Origin: Pelagomonas calceolata
Lineage: Eukaryota > Sar > Pelagophyceae > Pelagomonadales > Pelagomonadaceae
NCBI GenBank assembly: GCA_918797485.1
Contig: CAKKNE010000001.1
Span: 3,658,001 to 3,722,000, forward strand
Reading direction: 5' to 3'
Length of the DNA: 64,000 nucleotides
Part shown: positions 8,243 through 17,159 of the stretch, in pieces
Numbering within the stretch: the stretch's first letter is position 1
Layout of the letters: every line of letters starts with the position of its first letter
Position numbers and translations under genes: made by a program
Notes under the pieces: model-generated
Told to the model about the DNA's origin: nothing
The model's database searches: none
Seen by the model: the letters and a program-made list of their open reading frames with translations, nothing else

Positions 8243-10132
8243 ATGCCGCGCCCCCGGCCCCCCGGCTATATACCGCCACCCGAGAAGCATGAGGAAGGCA
8301 CGCGCCGCGCCGACCGTATTGTGGGGAAGGAAGTCGTGAACCGCAAGCTCCAGATCTATTTGATGAGACGGGCGGAAGCCGACGCCGTGGCGGACCTCGT
8401 CGAGCCGGGGGCGCCGCCTCCCAATTTCAAGCTCGTCTTCGACAAGTCTGGAAGGTCGCAATACAAGGTGCGCTGCGCCTTCGACGCGGAGCGGACCGCT
8501 GTTACATATGGCTTTGAGGACACGAGCAGCCTCTTCACGCTCGAGGGGCGGCCGCGGACGGCGAAGCGGCCGAAGACGCGGACCTCGAGTAGGCGAAGCC
8601 GCCGGGTGTCCGAGCTGACGGACGACGAGAGCTGCATTCGGCCGGCGACGGCTATGGCAGCGACGCTGCGGGCGTCTCTATCATCAACGCTCGACACGCC
8701 GCCGCCATCGAGGCCGCGGTCGGCACAGTTGTCGCGCAGATCGAGCGCCGCGACGCCGCGCGCGCGGCCGTCGACGGCGACCCTGCGGGCGTCGCGCGGC
8801 TCGCGCGGCTCGGCGGCGGGCCGCGGCGCCGAGGCCGCGCGGCAGCGGCGCGAAACGTTACAACGGGAGCGCGAGGACATGTTGCGGGGCGCCGTCGAAA
8901 GGAAGGCCGCGGCGTGCGGCACCGAGGGCAACGTCGTCGAGTTCCGCAAGAAGCAGCACGCGCGGCGGGAGCGGTGGTTGGCGGCCTGCGCCCTCGCGGC
9001 GTCGGGTTTGGACCTGAAGCGCCGCGCTACAACAGTAGAAAAGCGCCGCGAGACGGATTCTGAATGGCGCGCCGAGAATCAAGCTGCCAAAATTCTAGGA
9101 AGGAACTGGCGCAGCCAGCGGATCAGAAGGCACGTCTACTGGTCCGCGCGTTTGGCGGTTGCCGTGAAGCAGAACCTGCGGTTGTTATTGGCGATCCGCA
9201 TCGACAGAAAAAGGCGGGCCGCGCGGCGGTTGCGGTGGTTCTTCGCCCAGACCCATCTATTGCGGTTGCTCAAGTACGGCTCCGGCAAACTGCACGGCGC
9301 CGCTAAAGTGCTACAGCGTGGTACGCGATCACGGCAGGCGGCGACGCGCGCGCGGCTTTCAGTGCTAAGGCTGCTCTGGTTAAGGGTCGAGGACGAATTG
9401 GACGCGGCGAAGACGGCGAAGCTCAAACGAGAAAGTTTAAGAGCATCGAGGGGCTCGTGGGACGGCCACCCCGAGTACATCATTGGTATGAAGGCATATA
9501 AACCAGCCCTCAAGTGTTTACGCAATGAAGAACCCTGGGAGAAAGTCCAAAAAAAACTGGATCGGAACCGCAAGAAGCTCGTGCGACTGAGGGTGGTAGA
9601 CCACGCGGATTTCGGGCGGACGCAGGACAAGCTGCTTGATAGTGTAGAGGGTGCGGAAAACGCGCCCTACGATCCAAGGAGGGAAGCTGGTATTTTGCGC
9701 TTGCTGAATGAATTAAGAGGCGAGCATTCGGTAAGGTACGCGAACTCGAAGGACCGCCAAGCCGCGCAGCAGACGCGGACTTTTAGTCGGGCGTCGGCCG
9801 CGCACATCCTTGCTTTGGACCGCGGCCCGCGAGCTAAGGTGCCTCAACCGGTACCCGTCGATCCTAGGTTGCTCATGTGGCCAGTCATGAACTTCTATAG
9901 GCCGCCGCCGCCGCACCGCCGCGTCGCGTCGCTGCTAAATCCGGAGCAGTGGGGCGGTCGTGATTGTTTGGCCGAGCGCGTGCGGGACCGCGTGCTCCTG
10001 AGTCGGACGGGCGTGACCATGTTCTCTGCCAAGGCCTTCACTCCGGACGGCAAGTCCGCGGCGGCCGCCAAGGCGTCGGCGTTTACGAAGCGCTTCCGCG
10101 AGTTCACCGCGAGGAAGGGCGCGCCGACGTAG
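8243..10132 (+). CDS. Basic protein of unknown function with IQ-like helices
   Basis: Protein of 629 aa; no family recognised with confidence. The N-terminal ~100 residues are compact (EEGTRRADRIVGKEVVNRKL...). A Ser/Arg/Thr-rich low-complexity stretch (~100-200) follows, then a long helical basic segment. Two places read like calmodulin-binding IQ motifs: AAKILGRNWRSQRIRRHVYW (~279-300) and AAKVLQRGTRSRQAATRARL (~352-372). The C-terminus (MFSAKAFTPDGKSAAAA...) is Ala/Lys-rich. By composition it could be a cytoskeletal or scaffold protein that binds calmodulin-type EF-hands; this is inference. Start chosen at the only ATG near the promoter motif. Confidence 0.6.
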   Translation: MPRPRPPGYIPPPEKHEEGTRRADRIVGKEVVNRKLQIYLMRRAEADAVADLVEPGAPPPNFKLVFDKSGRSQYKVRCAFDAERTAVTYGFEDTSSLFTLEGRPRTAKRPKTRTSSRRSRRVSELTDDESCIRPATAMAATLRASLSSTLDTPPPSRPRSAQLSRRSSAATPRARPSTATLRASRGSRGSAAGRGAEAARQRRETLQREREDMLRGAVERKAAACGTEGNVVEFRKKQHARRERWLAACALAASGLDLKRRATTVEKRRETDSEWRAENQAAKILGRNWRSQRIRRHVYWSARLAVAVKQNLRLLLAIRIDRKRRAARRLRWFFAQTHLLRLLKYGSGKLHGAAKVLQRGTRSRQAATRARLSVLRLLWLRVEDELDAAKTAKLKRESLRASRGSWDGHPEYIIGMKAYKPALKCLRNEEPWEKVQKKLDRNRKKLVRLRVVDHADFGRTQDKLLDSVEGAENAPYDPRREAGILRLLNELRGEHSVRYANSKDRQAAQQTRTFSRASAAHILALDRGPRAKVPQPVPVDPRLLMWPVMNFYRPPPPHRRVASLLNPEQWGGRDCLAERVRDRVLLSRTGVTMFSAKAFTPDGKSAAAAKASAFTKRFREFTARKGAPT

Positions 10133-10339
10133 GTATCTAATTCTTGTATTGGGCGCCTTCGTGGCGTCGCGACCGTGACGCCGTCCCTGCTCGAGTCAAT
10201 CAACGACGGAGGGCCTGGGACAAGCCCCGGCTCACGAAGAGACGTGGCGCGTAAATGTGAACGTGACCTCGATGTTTAGGCCGAGGATTGGAGGGAACGA
10301 GAAGGGGGAGAGGGGGGATGTGTCCGCGCTGTGGGTGCC

Positions 10340-11370
10340 CTAGCGGCGGTCGTCGCGGCGGTCGTAGTCGTCGCGCCCGCGGTCGCGGCGGTCGTAGTCG
10401 TCCCGGCCGCGGTCGCGGCGGTCGTAGTCGTCGCGCCCGCGGTCGCGGCGGTCGTAGTCGTCCCGGCCGCGGTCGCGGCGGTCGTAGTCGTCCCGGCCGC
10501 GGCGGTCGTCGTAGCGGTCGCGCGGGCGGTAGCGCTCGACGCCTGCGCAGGAAATAAGCGCAAGGGCAAAAGCGCAGGGGACGCCGCCGGACGCGCGATC
10601 ACGATCATCGTAGCCTCTGCGGTCGTAGCCGCGGTCGCGGTCCCGGCGGTCGTCGTAGCGGTCGTCGCGGCGGCCGAAGTAGTCCCGCTCCTTCTCGACG
10701 CCGCCGGAGACCTCGACGGCGCGGTACTTGTTGCGGCGGTCGTCGAAGACCTCCTCGTACTCGACCTTGGCATCCTTCTCGAGGCAGTTGCCTGATGGAG
10801 AAGCAGAGTGGTGAGTGGTTAGTAATATGTATACATTGCAAGGAAGTGGCAAAATTTTCATTTTGACATAGCGGGGAGTGATTTGACAAAGGAAGATATG
10901 GTATTTTCGAAGATATGGCGCAGCGGGAAGATATCTTTGTCGGAAGATATGGCGCAGCGGGACAGAAAACCAAGCAACCACACATGGTATGTTGTCTCAG
11001 CAGCAGCGAGCGCAGCATCATTCCCCCGGCGCGTGTCTCAATAGCAGAGAAACATCCCCAAAATTGTATTTGAAGTGGCTCAACTCAATAGCGGAGAAGC
11101 ATATCTAGGACACCGCATGAAACCGTCGCGGATCTGCGTCGCGTGGCAGAAGAGGTCGTCGCCCTGGCCGTCGTCGGGGCGGATGAAGCCGAAGCCCTTG
11201 TGGTTCCAGGCGACGCAGACGCCCGCCTTGCGCGGGCCGCCCTCGCCGCCGAACTCGCCGCGCTTGGGCGCGCCGCCGGCGTCGCGCGCGCCGGGGCTGC
11301 GCGAGCGCCGCGGCGGGGAGCGCGAGCGCGGGCGCGGCTCTTCTCTACGCGGAGGCGAGCGATCAGCCAT
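10340..11370 (-). CDS. Cold-shock-domain RNA-binding protein with RDRG/DDYDRR repeats (spliced)
   Basis: Two exons, 11370-11124 and 10791-10340, encode 232 aa. The intron (11123-10792, 332 bp) starts GTTTCA, ends ATCAG and falls in phase 1. Splicing rebuilds one cold-shock domain: KAGVCVAWNHKGFGFI (RNP1 KGFGFI) and DDLFCHATQIRDG from exon 1 join NCLEKDAKVEYEEV...RAVEVSGG from exon 2. An Arg/Ser-rich N-terminus precedes it. The C-terminus has about five copies of a 10-aa DDYDRRDRGR unit. Such proteins bind single-stranded RNA or DNA and act as RNA chaperones or Y-box-type translation regulators. The ATG at 11370 is preferred, because the longer frame runs through the promoter motif at 11435-11458. 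It is head to head with another cold-shock-domain gene at 11628. Confidence 0.8.
10359..10508. repeat. 30-bp coding minisatellite, about five copies
   Basis: Tandem units beginning CGGTCGTAGTCGTC, with two variants (CGCCCG and CCGGCC in the middle) in the order A-B-A-B-B. It encodes the DDYDRRDRGR repeats of the cold-shock protein on the minus strand. Unit number is likely to vary between strains. Confidence 0.85.
10792..11123 (-). other. 332-bp AT-richer intron with internal direct repeats
   Basis: Intron of the cold-shock gene, visibly AT-richer than its exons and several times longer than the other introns seen. It holds two copies of GAAGATATGGCGCAGCGGGA (near 10909 and 10942) and two copies of a CTCAATAGC-GAGAA-CAT unit (near 11036 and 11084). 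It may be an intron born from a mobile element; that is a hypothesis. Confidence 0.6.
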
Positions 11371-11434
11371 CTTTGGTTGTGTGAGAGGCTGGGAGGCTGT
11401 TTGTGGCAGCCGAAATCTCGCGCGCCAGTCGACC

Positions 11435-11458
11435 CTAGCGTCGAGTAACACACTAGCT
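11435..11458 (+). promoter_or_regulatory. CTAG-type motif between two cold-shock-domain genes
   Basis: CTAGCG, TCGA, GTAACACACTAGC. It lies 65 bp from the minus-strand start (11370) and 170 bp from the plus-strand start (11628). Confidence 0.6.
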
Positions 11459-11627
11459 CTCACACAAGACTCTCAAAGAGGCACAGCAAGCGCGAGGCGC
11501 GCCCGCGCTTAGAAACGTAGTTTCGCCGCTTATTCGTTTGCGTGGAACGCCCACAAAAGGCTGCAGCCATCGCTGCCGCCTCGCAGCCAGGCACCAGAGC
11601 AAAACTAGGCACAGAGCAAACCCGAGC

Positions 11628-13973
11628 ATGGGCCGCGAGAAGGCCGCGCGCAAGGCCCACGGGGCCCTCAAGACCCAGTCCTTCACGGGCCCCGGCGCGC
11701 GCCAGGCGCTGGGCCAGTCTATTAAATCCAAACTGCACCTGAGCGCGGACGAGCAGAAGCTCGCGGACAAGGGCCACATTTTGGACGAGAAGGGCGACGC
11801 GTGGTGGCGTCGGATCGGCTACGCTGATTCTAGGGAGGAGTTCCTGAAGTTCTGGACAGCTTTAAGGCCGGAGTTCCGCGAGGGCCCCGTGCCGCCGCCC
11901 GACGGGACCACTTGTAAAAGGTGCAAGATGCACGTCAATCTCAGTCGAAAACCTGTGACGCGCAACAACGTCCACCGCTCGCGCAAGAACTGCGACGGCG
12001 GCTGCTGGGGCCAGGAGAGCGTCACGCTCATCAGGTTGTGGTGCGAGACACATGAATTAAGGGCTGAAGATACGAAGAAGACCTTCGGCACGTATTCGCG
12101 GGAGGCCCAGGGCTGCCCCTACCAGAATAAGGACGTCGTGCCGTCCGAAGCGCTGGAACAGGCTCTTAAGGGTAGGGGAGAGCTGTGCCAACACGGCGAG
12201 GCGTGGGCGCGGAGAATCGGCGCCTCGGATGACCCAGACAAATTAAAAGCGTTCACGGCGCTGTGGTGGGACCTCGCGCCCCAGTTTAGGAGTTGGGACG
12301 TGCCACCGGACGACGGGCGGAAGTGCGCGCAATGCGCGTGCATTTTTCGTTTGGGATTTTATCGAGGGACGAAGTGGCGCGACCGGTGCGAGTGCAACAA
12401 GGGCGCCAAAAGATTAGCGGACGAGTGGAAGCTCATGGGCTACGAGTGCTACCAGAAGGGCCTGCGGGAGAAGGAGCTCGTGAAGCCCGTGCAGCAAGCT
12501 CGCAAGAAGAAGGACGCGCCCGCCTCGCCGCGCATCGAGGCCGTCGCGCCGGACGTAGCGATCGACGAGCTGGAGCTCCACGTCAAAGATGGTGAAATGA
12601 AGGAGGAGCCCTCTCCGGTCGTTGTGAGGAAGAAGAAGGCAAAAAAAAAGACGAACGTGGACCTCGCGGCGCAGCTCTTCGCCGGGCCGCCGCAGGCGCG
12701 GGATTTGGTTGGTGTTGCTGGTTCCGTTGAGACGGCGCCTCCACCCACAGAGAGTCCCTGGGCGGCGCCACCGCTTTCACCAGCGGAGGACCCGCCGCTG
12801 CCGTCAAAGCCGCCACAGCTGCCTTCACCAGTACGCCCGCGCCAGAACTCGTGGAACCCCGCCGAGGACCCGCCTCTGCCAGAGCCCGGAGCGCCGCCTC
12901 CACAGCCCCCGGAGCCGATCCCGAGCGCCATCTACGAGCCGCCGCCTGCGCAACGTGAGGAGCCCAAGAAGACGGGCACGGTCATTTGGTTTCATCCTAT
13001 AAAAAATCAGGGCTTCATCAAGCCCGACGACGGGAGCGCGGACATCTGGCTCCACGGCGACGGCGTGCGGCCCGGCGTCGTCCTGAAAAAAGATGATAGG
13101 GTCTCGTACCGCGAGGAGGTGTATGGGAGGCAGGCCCGGTTGAAGGCTGTCGATGTGGGCAAGTACCGGCCCGCAGCGAAGCCGACGCGGCAACGTTCGC
13201 TGCGCGCGCCGCCGCCACAGTTCGACGCGGCTTTGGAAAGGGCGCTGGCGGAGTCCGCCGACGCCTACGCGCACCACCAGGCGCCCCCGACCGCGAATGA
13301 CGAAGACGACGAGCTGCAGCGCGCTTTAAAGGCCTCGGCCGACGAGTTCGCGGACGAGCAGCGCCGCCGCGCGGCACAGGACGAGCAGCGGCGCCGCGCG
13401 GCCCAGGCGGCAGCGCCAGCGCCGCAGTACAACTCGGCGCCGGCGCCACAGTACGACCCGCCCTACGTGCCTCCTCACGAGCCGCGGCGGTCCCTCGCGG
13501 ACCTCGCGGGCCCGCCCCATAATAATGGATACGCGCACGTCGACGACGATCTGGCAAGGGCCCTCGCGGCGTCGCGCGAGGCCGAGGAGATCGACGCGCG
13601 GCGCCGCCGCGACCTCGCGGCCGCCGAGGAGCGGCTCCGCGCGGCGCGCCTCGCGGCGGCGCCGCCGCCGGCCGCGCCGCCGGCGCCGCCGGGCCTGCCG
13701 CCCGGCTTCGGCGGGGGCCCGCCGCCGGGCCTGCCGCCGGGCCTCGCCGGCTTCCCGGCCGCGCCCAAGCTCCCGCGCGACCCGCTCGCGGCGTTCCTGG
13801 ATGGGGCCGGCATGGGCCGCTACCTCGGCCTCTTCCGCGACGAGGAGATCCGGACCCTGGAGGACTTCCGCCTGCTGACGGCCCAGGACCTCCACGACAT
13901 CGGCCTCCCGCCGCACGACGCCGCCGTGCTCCACCAGCGCACGGCCGCGCACTACCTCGCGAACGGGCTCTAG
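11628..13973 (+). CDS. Cold-shock domain protein with three UIM-like motifs and a C-terminal SAM domain
   Basis: Protein of 781 aa from the ATG at 11628; the frame extends upstream only through a non-ATG codon. The N-terminus contains a duplicated unit (~36-110 and ~170-245). Each copy has a GD/EAWWRRIG-like helix, a tract ending in PPDG, and a CxxC pair (CKRC, CAQC) that may bind zinc. A cold-shock fold spans ~448-510 (GTVIWFHPIKNQGFIKPDDG and DIWLHGD). Three amphipathic UIM-like helices follow near 532, 559 and 637 (ALERALAESAD, ELQRALKASAD, DLARALAASRE). A SAM domain closes the protein (~718-778, MGRYLGLFRDEEIRTLEDF). It may link RNA binding to ubiquitin recognition and self-association. 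Each domain is recognisable but the combination is unfamiliar to me. Confidence 0.75.
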   Translation: MGREKAARKAHGALKTQSFTGPGARQALGQSIKSKLHLSADEQKLADKGHILDEKGDAWWRRIGYADSREEFLKFWTALRPEFREGPVPPPDGTTCKRCKMHVNLSRKPVTRNNVHRSRKNCDGGCWGQESVTLIRLWCETHELRAEDTKKTFGTYSREAQGCPYQNKDVVPSEALEQALKGRGELCQHGEAWARRIGASDDPDKLKAFTALWWDLAPQFRSWDVPPDDGRKCAQCACIFRLGFYRGTKWRDRCECNKGAKRLADEWKLMGYECYQKGLREKELVKPVQQARKKKDAPASPRIEAVAPDVAIDELELHVKDGEMKEEPSPVVVRKKKAKKKTNVDLAAQLFAGPPQARDLVGVAGSVETAPPPTESPWAAPPLSPAEDPPLPSKPPQLPSPVRPRQNSWNPAEDPPLPEPGAPPPQPPEPIPSAIYEPPPAQREEPKKTGTVIWFHPIKNQGFIKPDDGSADIWLHGDGVRPGVVLKKDDRVSYREEVYGRQARLKAVDVGKYRPAAKPTRQRSLRAPPPQFDAALERALAESADAYAHHQAPPTANDEDDELQRALKASADEFADEQRRRAAQDEQRRRAAQAAAPAPQYNSAPAPQYDPPYVPPHEPRRSLADLAGPPHNNGYAHVDDDLARALAASREAEEIDARRRRDLAAAEERLRAARLAAAPPPAAPPAPPGLPPGFGGGPPPGLPPGLAGFPAAPKLPRDPLAAFLDGAGMGRYLGLFRDEEIRTLEDFRLLTAQDLHDIGLPPHDAAVLHQRTAAHYLANGL

Positions 13974-14111
13974 CGGCCTTCTCGTGGGCTCGAGGACACT
14001 ACCCACCTCGGACTGGGCGTATTATCCCACCCCGGAGCTTAGCTATGTAATGGTTTTACTTGGACTTGTCTTTGTCGCGCCTCGTGCCGTACTTGGGAGT
14101 GTGTCAGGAGC

Positions 14112-15242
14112 CTAGGCGTTACTCGCCTCGCGGGCGCGGTGCGCTTCTCGTGACAGCCGCATGGAGCCCTCCAGCGACCGCACGAGCGGATGTGCGCCGC
14201 CGAGCACGCGCCGGGCGGTCTGTTCAATCTCTTCGAGCGTCGCCACGGCCTCGCGGAGATCGTCGAGCGTAGCGTCGGGGATCAGGTAGAGCGCCTCCGC
14301 GAATATCTTTCTCATCGTGAGCGTGATTCGATCACTCTCTCCGAGAATGCGCCGCGCCACGGGCATCATCTTGCGCAGCACCGACTTGGCTTCTTCGAAG
14401 CGCTTGAGTTCACTGAGGGAATTCGCGTAGTTGTTGGCTGAGGCGAGGGTTTGTCTATGTTCTACGCCGATGAGCTTTAAACGTCTAGAGTATATATCTT
14501 CTCGCAGGCAAAGGGCCTCTTCAAGCCGCCCAAGCTCTCCATATGTGCACGCAAGATTGCCCTGCATGGCGAGCACGTTGTACTCTGAATCGCCAACGCG
14601 CCGCAGCATAGCCAACAGGGCCTCTTTCACGGACAACGCGTCCTCGTGGTGTTCTGCCTCGGATAAACCGCTCCCAAGCAGGCTCATCGCGCTTCTCGGA
14701 GACCGGTCAGTCTCCGGCCGCCCCACGTACGTCTTCCAGCATGCCCATCCGAGCGCGCACTTCACGACGCCATGGTATTCTTGCTCGCACAGACTGCACG
14801 TGTACCACCGATCCCACCTCTCTATCTTCACCTTCCAGTCCAAATTGTTCTCCTCGGCCTCCGTGAACCAAATCTTCGCCTCCTCCGCCAAGCACGACAC
14901 GTGCGCAAAGCCTGCTGTCCCGCGGCACGAGCACCCGCGCACGAGACCCTCCTTGGTGTGTCGATGAAGAGCCTCCGTGCAGATGTAGCACGTCTGGCCC
15001 TTCGTGTCGTCCGCGCATTTCTCGGCCGCGACCGCGACGGCCTCCGAGTACTTCTTATTCGCATTGTACTGCTCCGCGCCACCAGCCTTTTTTATTTTCT
15101 TGCAGAGCTGGTCGTGGCCGCCTTCTTTCCAATGCTGCACCTGGCATTCGGGCCCACAGTAGCGCGTGCTGCAGCGGCCGCATTTCTTGCCCAAGGTTAG
15201 CCCAAGGTCGGTGGCGCAGACGGCGCACTGCGTGAGGATCAT
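14112..15242 (-). CDS. MYND finger, RING-CH finger and TPR protein
   Basis: Protein of 376 aa. Residues 6-48 form a MYND zinc finger (CAVC...CGRCSTRYCGPECQVQHW...C). Residues ~84-160 form a RING-CH/RINGv-like finger (CYIC...CSCRGTAGFAHVSCL...CSLC). Residues ~190-350 are kinesin-light-chain-like TPR repeats (NLACTYGELGRLEEAL, NNYANSLSELKRFEEA). RING-CH domains usually have E3 ubiquitin ligase activity, and MYND and TPR parts bind partners, so a protein-turnover adaptor is likely. Families of this layout are large in stramenopile algae. The ATG at 15242 lies 64 bp from the promoter motif. Confidence 0.75.
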   Translation of the reverse strand: MILTQCAVCATDLGLTLGKKCGRCSTRYCGPECQVQHWKEGGHDQLCKKIKKAGGAEQYNANKKYSEAVAVAAEKCADDTKGQTCYICTEALHRHTKEGLVRGCSCRGTAGFAHVSCLAEEAKIWFTEAEENNLDWKVKIERWDRWYTCSLCEQEYHGVVKCALGWACWKTYVGRPETDRSPRSAMSLLGSGLSEAEHHEDALSVKEALLAMLRRVGDSEYNVLAMQGNLACTYGELGRLEEALCLREDIYSRRLKLIGVEHRQTLASANNYANSLSELKRFEEAKSVLRKMMPVARRILGESDRITLTMRKIFAEALYLIPDATLDDLREAVATLEEIEQTARRVLGGAHPLVRSLEGSMRLSREAHRAREASNA

Positions 15243-15305
15243 CTTGTATGTTTAAATCGCTCGGGGGCAGCCCTACGAGGCAATCAAAGCCGTTTTTCGG
15301 TGCAT

Positions 15306-15328
15306 GCTAGTATGTTACCGAACGCTAG
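15306..15328 (-). promoter_or_regulatory. CTAG-type motif in a divergent promoter
   Basis: On the minus strand: CTAGCG, TTCG, GTAACATACTAGC. It is 64 bp from the MYND gene start and 44 bp from the SET gene start at 15372. It overlaps an ATG at 15312, which argues against using that ATG. Confidence 0.6.
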
Positions 15329-15371
15329 CCCAGTTTTTGCGCGCGCCTGTCTTGGATTTTGGCCAGCATCG

Positions 15372-16352
15372 ATGGTGGTTTTTACATTCCTAGCGCTGCT
15401 GGGCAGCAGCACCGCTTTCGAGTACGGAGAGCTCGCATCATTCGTGAGGCGTCACGGCGGACGAGTCCACCGGTCACTGGCGCTGGCAGACCCAGCCCCG
15501 TGTGGGTCGCGCGGCCTCGTCGCGGAGAAGCCCATCCCTGAAACCGACGCGCGCACGGGACCGCTCGTCGTCGTCCCGGCGTCGCTCGAGATAAATGCGG
15601 GGCGCGCTAGAACGGCGATGGCGAACGTGCCTGGCATCGGAGAACTGGACAACGGCGCGGTCGTTGTGCTTTGGCTGGCCGCGCTAGACGCGGAGCGACG
15701 GCGTTCCCGCGAGGACACATTCTGGGGCCCGTACCTGCGAAGCCTGCCGCAGGACATTTTAGAATTACCCAACGGGTGGGCGCCGTTAATAAGCGGCGAC
15801 TCGGCGAGATACGCAGCTCTCCTGGATGCCGCGGCGCGGGGCGACGCTGCAAAACGAGAGACGTGCCATCAGGAGGCCGAGCGCGCGGCGGCCTACGCGT
15901 CGCGCGTCTCGCACGGTCTGGCGCGAGACTTTGGGCAGCATACTGGAGTCGACGCCGCCGACCTGTGCTGGGCGCTGGGCGTCGTGTCCAGTCGGGCCAT
16001 GGGCGGCGGCGAGAACCCTACACTGGTACCGCTTCTCGACCTGTGCAACCACGACAAGGCGGGCGCGCCCTTCACGTCCTTCGACACGTCGGGCGCGCGC
16101 GTCGCGGCGCGGCTCAGCGCGCGGAAACGGCGGTCCGGCGACACGTCGTCGAAGAGTGCGAGGACGGCGGTGACGGCTGAGAACTGGCGCAGCGACGGCG
16201 ACGACTGGTGTTTGTGGAGCTGGCGGAGCGGGACCGCGCGGGCGCTCGCGGCCGGCGACGAGATCTACGCCGACTACGCGCCGGAATATATCGAAGCCGG
16301 CGAGTGGTTCGCAAACACTGGCTTCGTGCCGCCGCCCACGCCGGATGAATAG
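15372..16352 (+). CDS. SET-domain lysine methyltransferase-like protein (SETD3/Rubisco LSMT type)
   Basis: Protein of 326 aa. ATG 15372 gives a signal peptide (MVVFTFLALLGSSTAF) with an Ala-Phe end, as in bipartite plastid targeting; earlier in-frame starts lie in the promoter motif. Residues ~25-60 match the start of split SET domains (RRHGGRVHRSLAL...RGLVAEKPI). WALGVVSSRAM and LVPLLDLCNHD are the conserved SET-C motif, and AAGDEIYADYAPEYIEAGEWFANTGFVP supplies the (G)EI--Y- segment. A short insert of Ser/Arg/Lys follows the NHD. By family it methylates lysine in a protein substrate, possibly in the plastid. The Rubisco-LSMT substrate-binding domain appears absent, so the protein is shorter than typical members. 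Confidence 0.75.
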   Translation: MVVFTFLALLGSSTAFEYGELASFVRRHGGRVHRSLALADPAPCGSRGLVAEKPIPETDARTGPLVVVPASLEINAGRARTAMANVPGIGELDNGAVVVLWLAALDAERRRSREDTFWGPYLRSLPQDILELPNGWAPLISGDSARYAALLDAAARGDAAKRETCHQEAERAAAYASRVSHGLARDFGQHTGVDAADLCWALGVVSSRAMGGGENPTLVPLLDLCNHDKAGAPFTSFDTSGARVAARLSARKRRSGDTSSKSARTAVTAENWRSDGDDWCLWSWRSGTARALAAGDEIYADYAPEYIEAGEWFANTGFVPPPTPDE

Positions 16353-16365
16353 TGTTAATAAAATG

Positions 16366-16917
16366 TTAAATACAGTAGTAGATCGCGGCGACACAGGCGA
16401 GCGCGATCGTCGCGTCAAGGCTTGGCATCAGCTTGTTGCCGTTCGCGACGGCAGCGGCCTTGTATGCGACCAGCGGGAACACGAGTGCCAATGCAAGATC
16501 TCGTCGCGGCTCCGTCGCCAGCAACGGCTCGAACTCCTCCGCCTGAGCCGCGGCGGCGGCGGCGGCCGTGGCCGCGGCGGCGGCGCGCGCCGGCAGTTTT
16601 GCCAGCTCGTTCTCGGCGAAGTAGTACTGCCGCGCGTCGGGCGGGTCCAGATCGACGGTAACAGCCGCAGCCTCCTCGGCCAGCTCCGCACAACAACAAT
16701 GCGGGTCTTCTTCGCATTTCTCCCACGCGTCGGCGACGGTGCCTGTCCTCCCTCGCAAGTCCTGGCCGCGCGACATGACGCTCTCTATGATTTTTACGCG
16801 GTCACCGGCCTTAAACCAAGTGACGGAGGAACTATCTCGCATGACAATCCGCTGGCGCGTCATGCGTAGCGCCGGCGCCAGCACGATCGGCAAGAGGATC
16901 AATTTGGCTGCTGCCAT
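16366..16917 (-). CDS. Plastid-type KOW/SH3-like protein with C-terminal membrane segments
   Basis: Protein of 183 aa from the ATG at 16917. The N-terminus (MAAAKLILLPIVLAPALRMTRQR) fits a signal peptide plus basic transit start. WFKAGDRVKIIESV...LRGRTGTVADAW...VTVDL resembles a KOW/SH3-like barrel, ending in YYFAENELAKLP. An Ala-rich helix and two hydrophobic stretches (LALALVFPLVAYKAAAVA and TIALACVAAIYYCI) follow. It is probably a thylakoid or envelope protein; its role is not known to me. Its stop lies 13 bp from that of the converging SET gene. Confidence 0.6.
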   Translation of the reverse strand: MAAAKLILLPIVLAPALRMTRQRIVMRDSSSVTWFKAGDRVKIIESVMSRGQDLRGRTGTVADAWEKCEEDPHCCCAELAEEAAAVTVDLDPPDARQYYFAENELAKLPARAAAAATAAAAAAAQAEEFEPLLATEPRRDLALALVFPLVAYKAAAVANGNKLMPSLDATIALACVAAIYYCI

Positions 16918-17065
16918 TGTGCTGCTGCAGCTGCCGTGTCTGCCGGCGCACGAATGCAGTCCAGGCTTCTTATGGGTGCAGTGCGGCTGCGAGAACACCG
17001 TCTGCCGAACCTCTGGCGTTCAAGAGGCGCCAGTGCCACAGCTCTTTTGCACTGCAGTGGCTTGC

Positions 17066-17090
17066 TTGCTAGTGCCTTACGTTACGCTAG
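17066..17090 (-). promoter_or_regulatory. CTAG-type motif in a divergent promoter
   Basis: On the minus strand: CTAGCG, TAAC, GTAAGGCACTAGCAA. It is 149 bp from the start at 16917 and 70 bp from the start at 17160. Confidence 0.6.
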
Positions 17091-17159
17091 CTCTCGCCTC
17101 TTTTGCTCAGCCTTCAAAGTCCGCCAAAATGGACATTCACAGGCCGTGAATTCGCACAA

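Noticed and set aside
10359-10508. CRISPR-like tandem repeats
   Set aside because: The units are contiguous with no spacers and lie in a coding exon of a eukaryotic gene.
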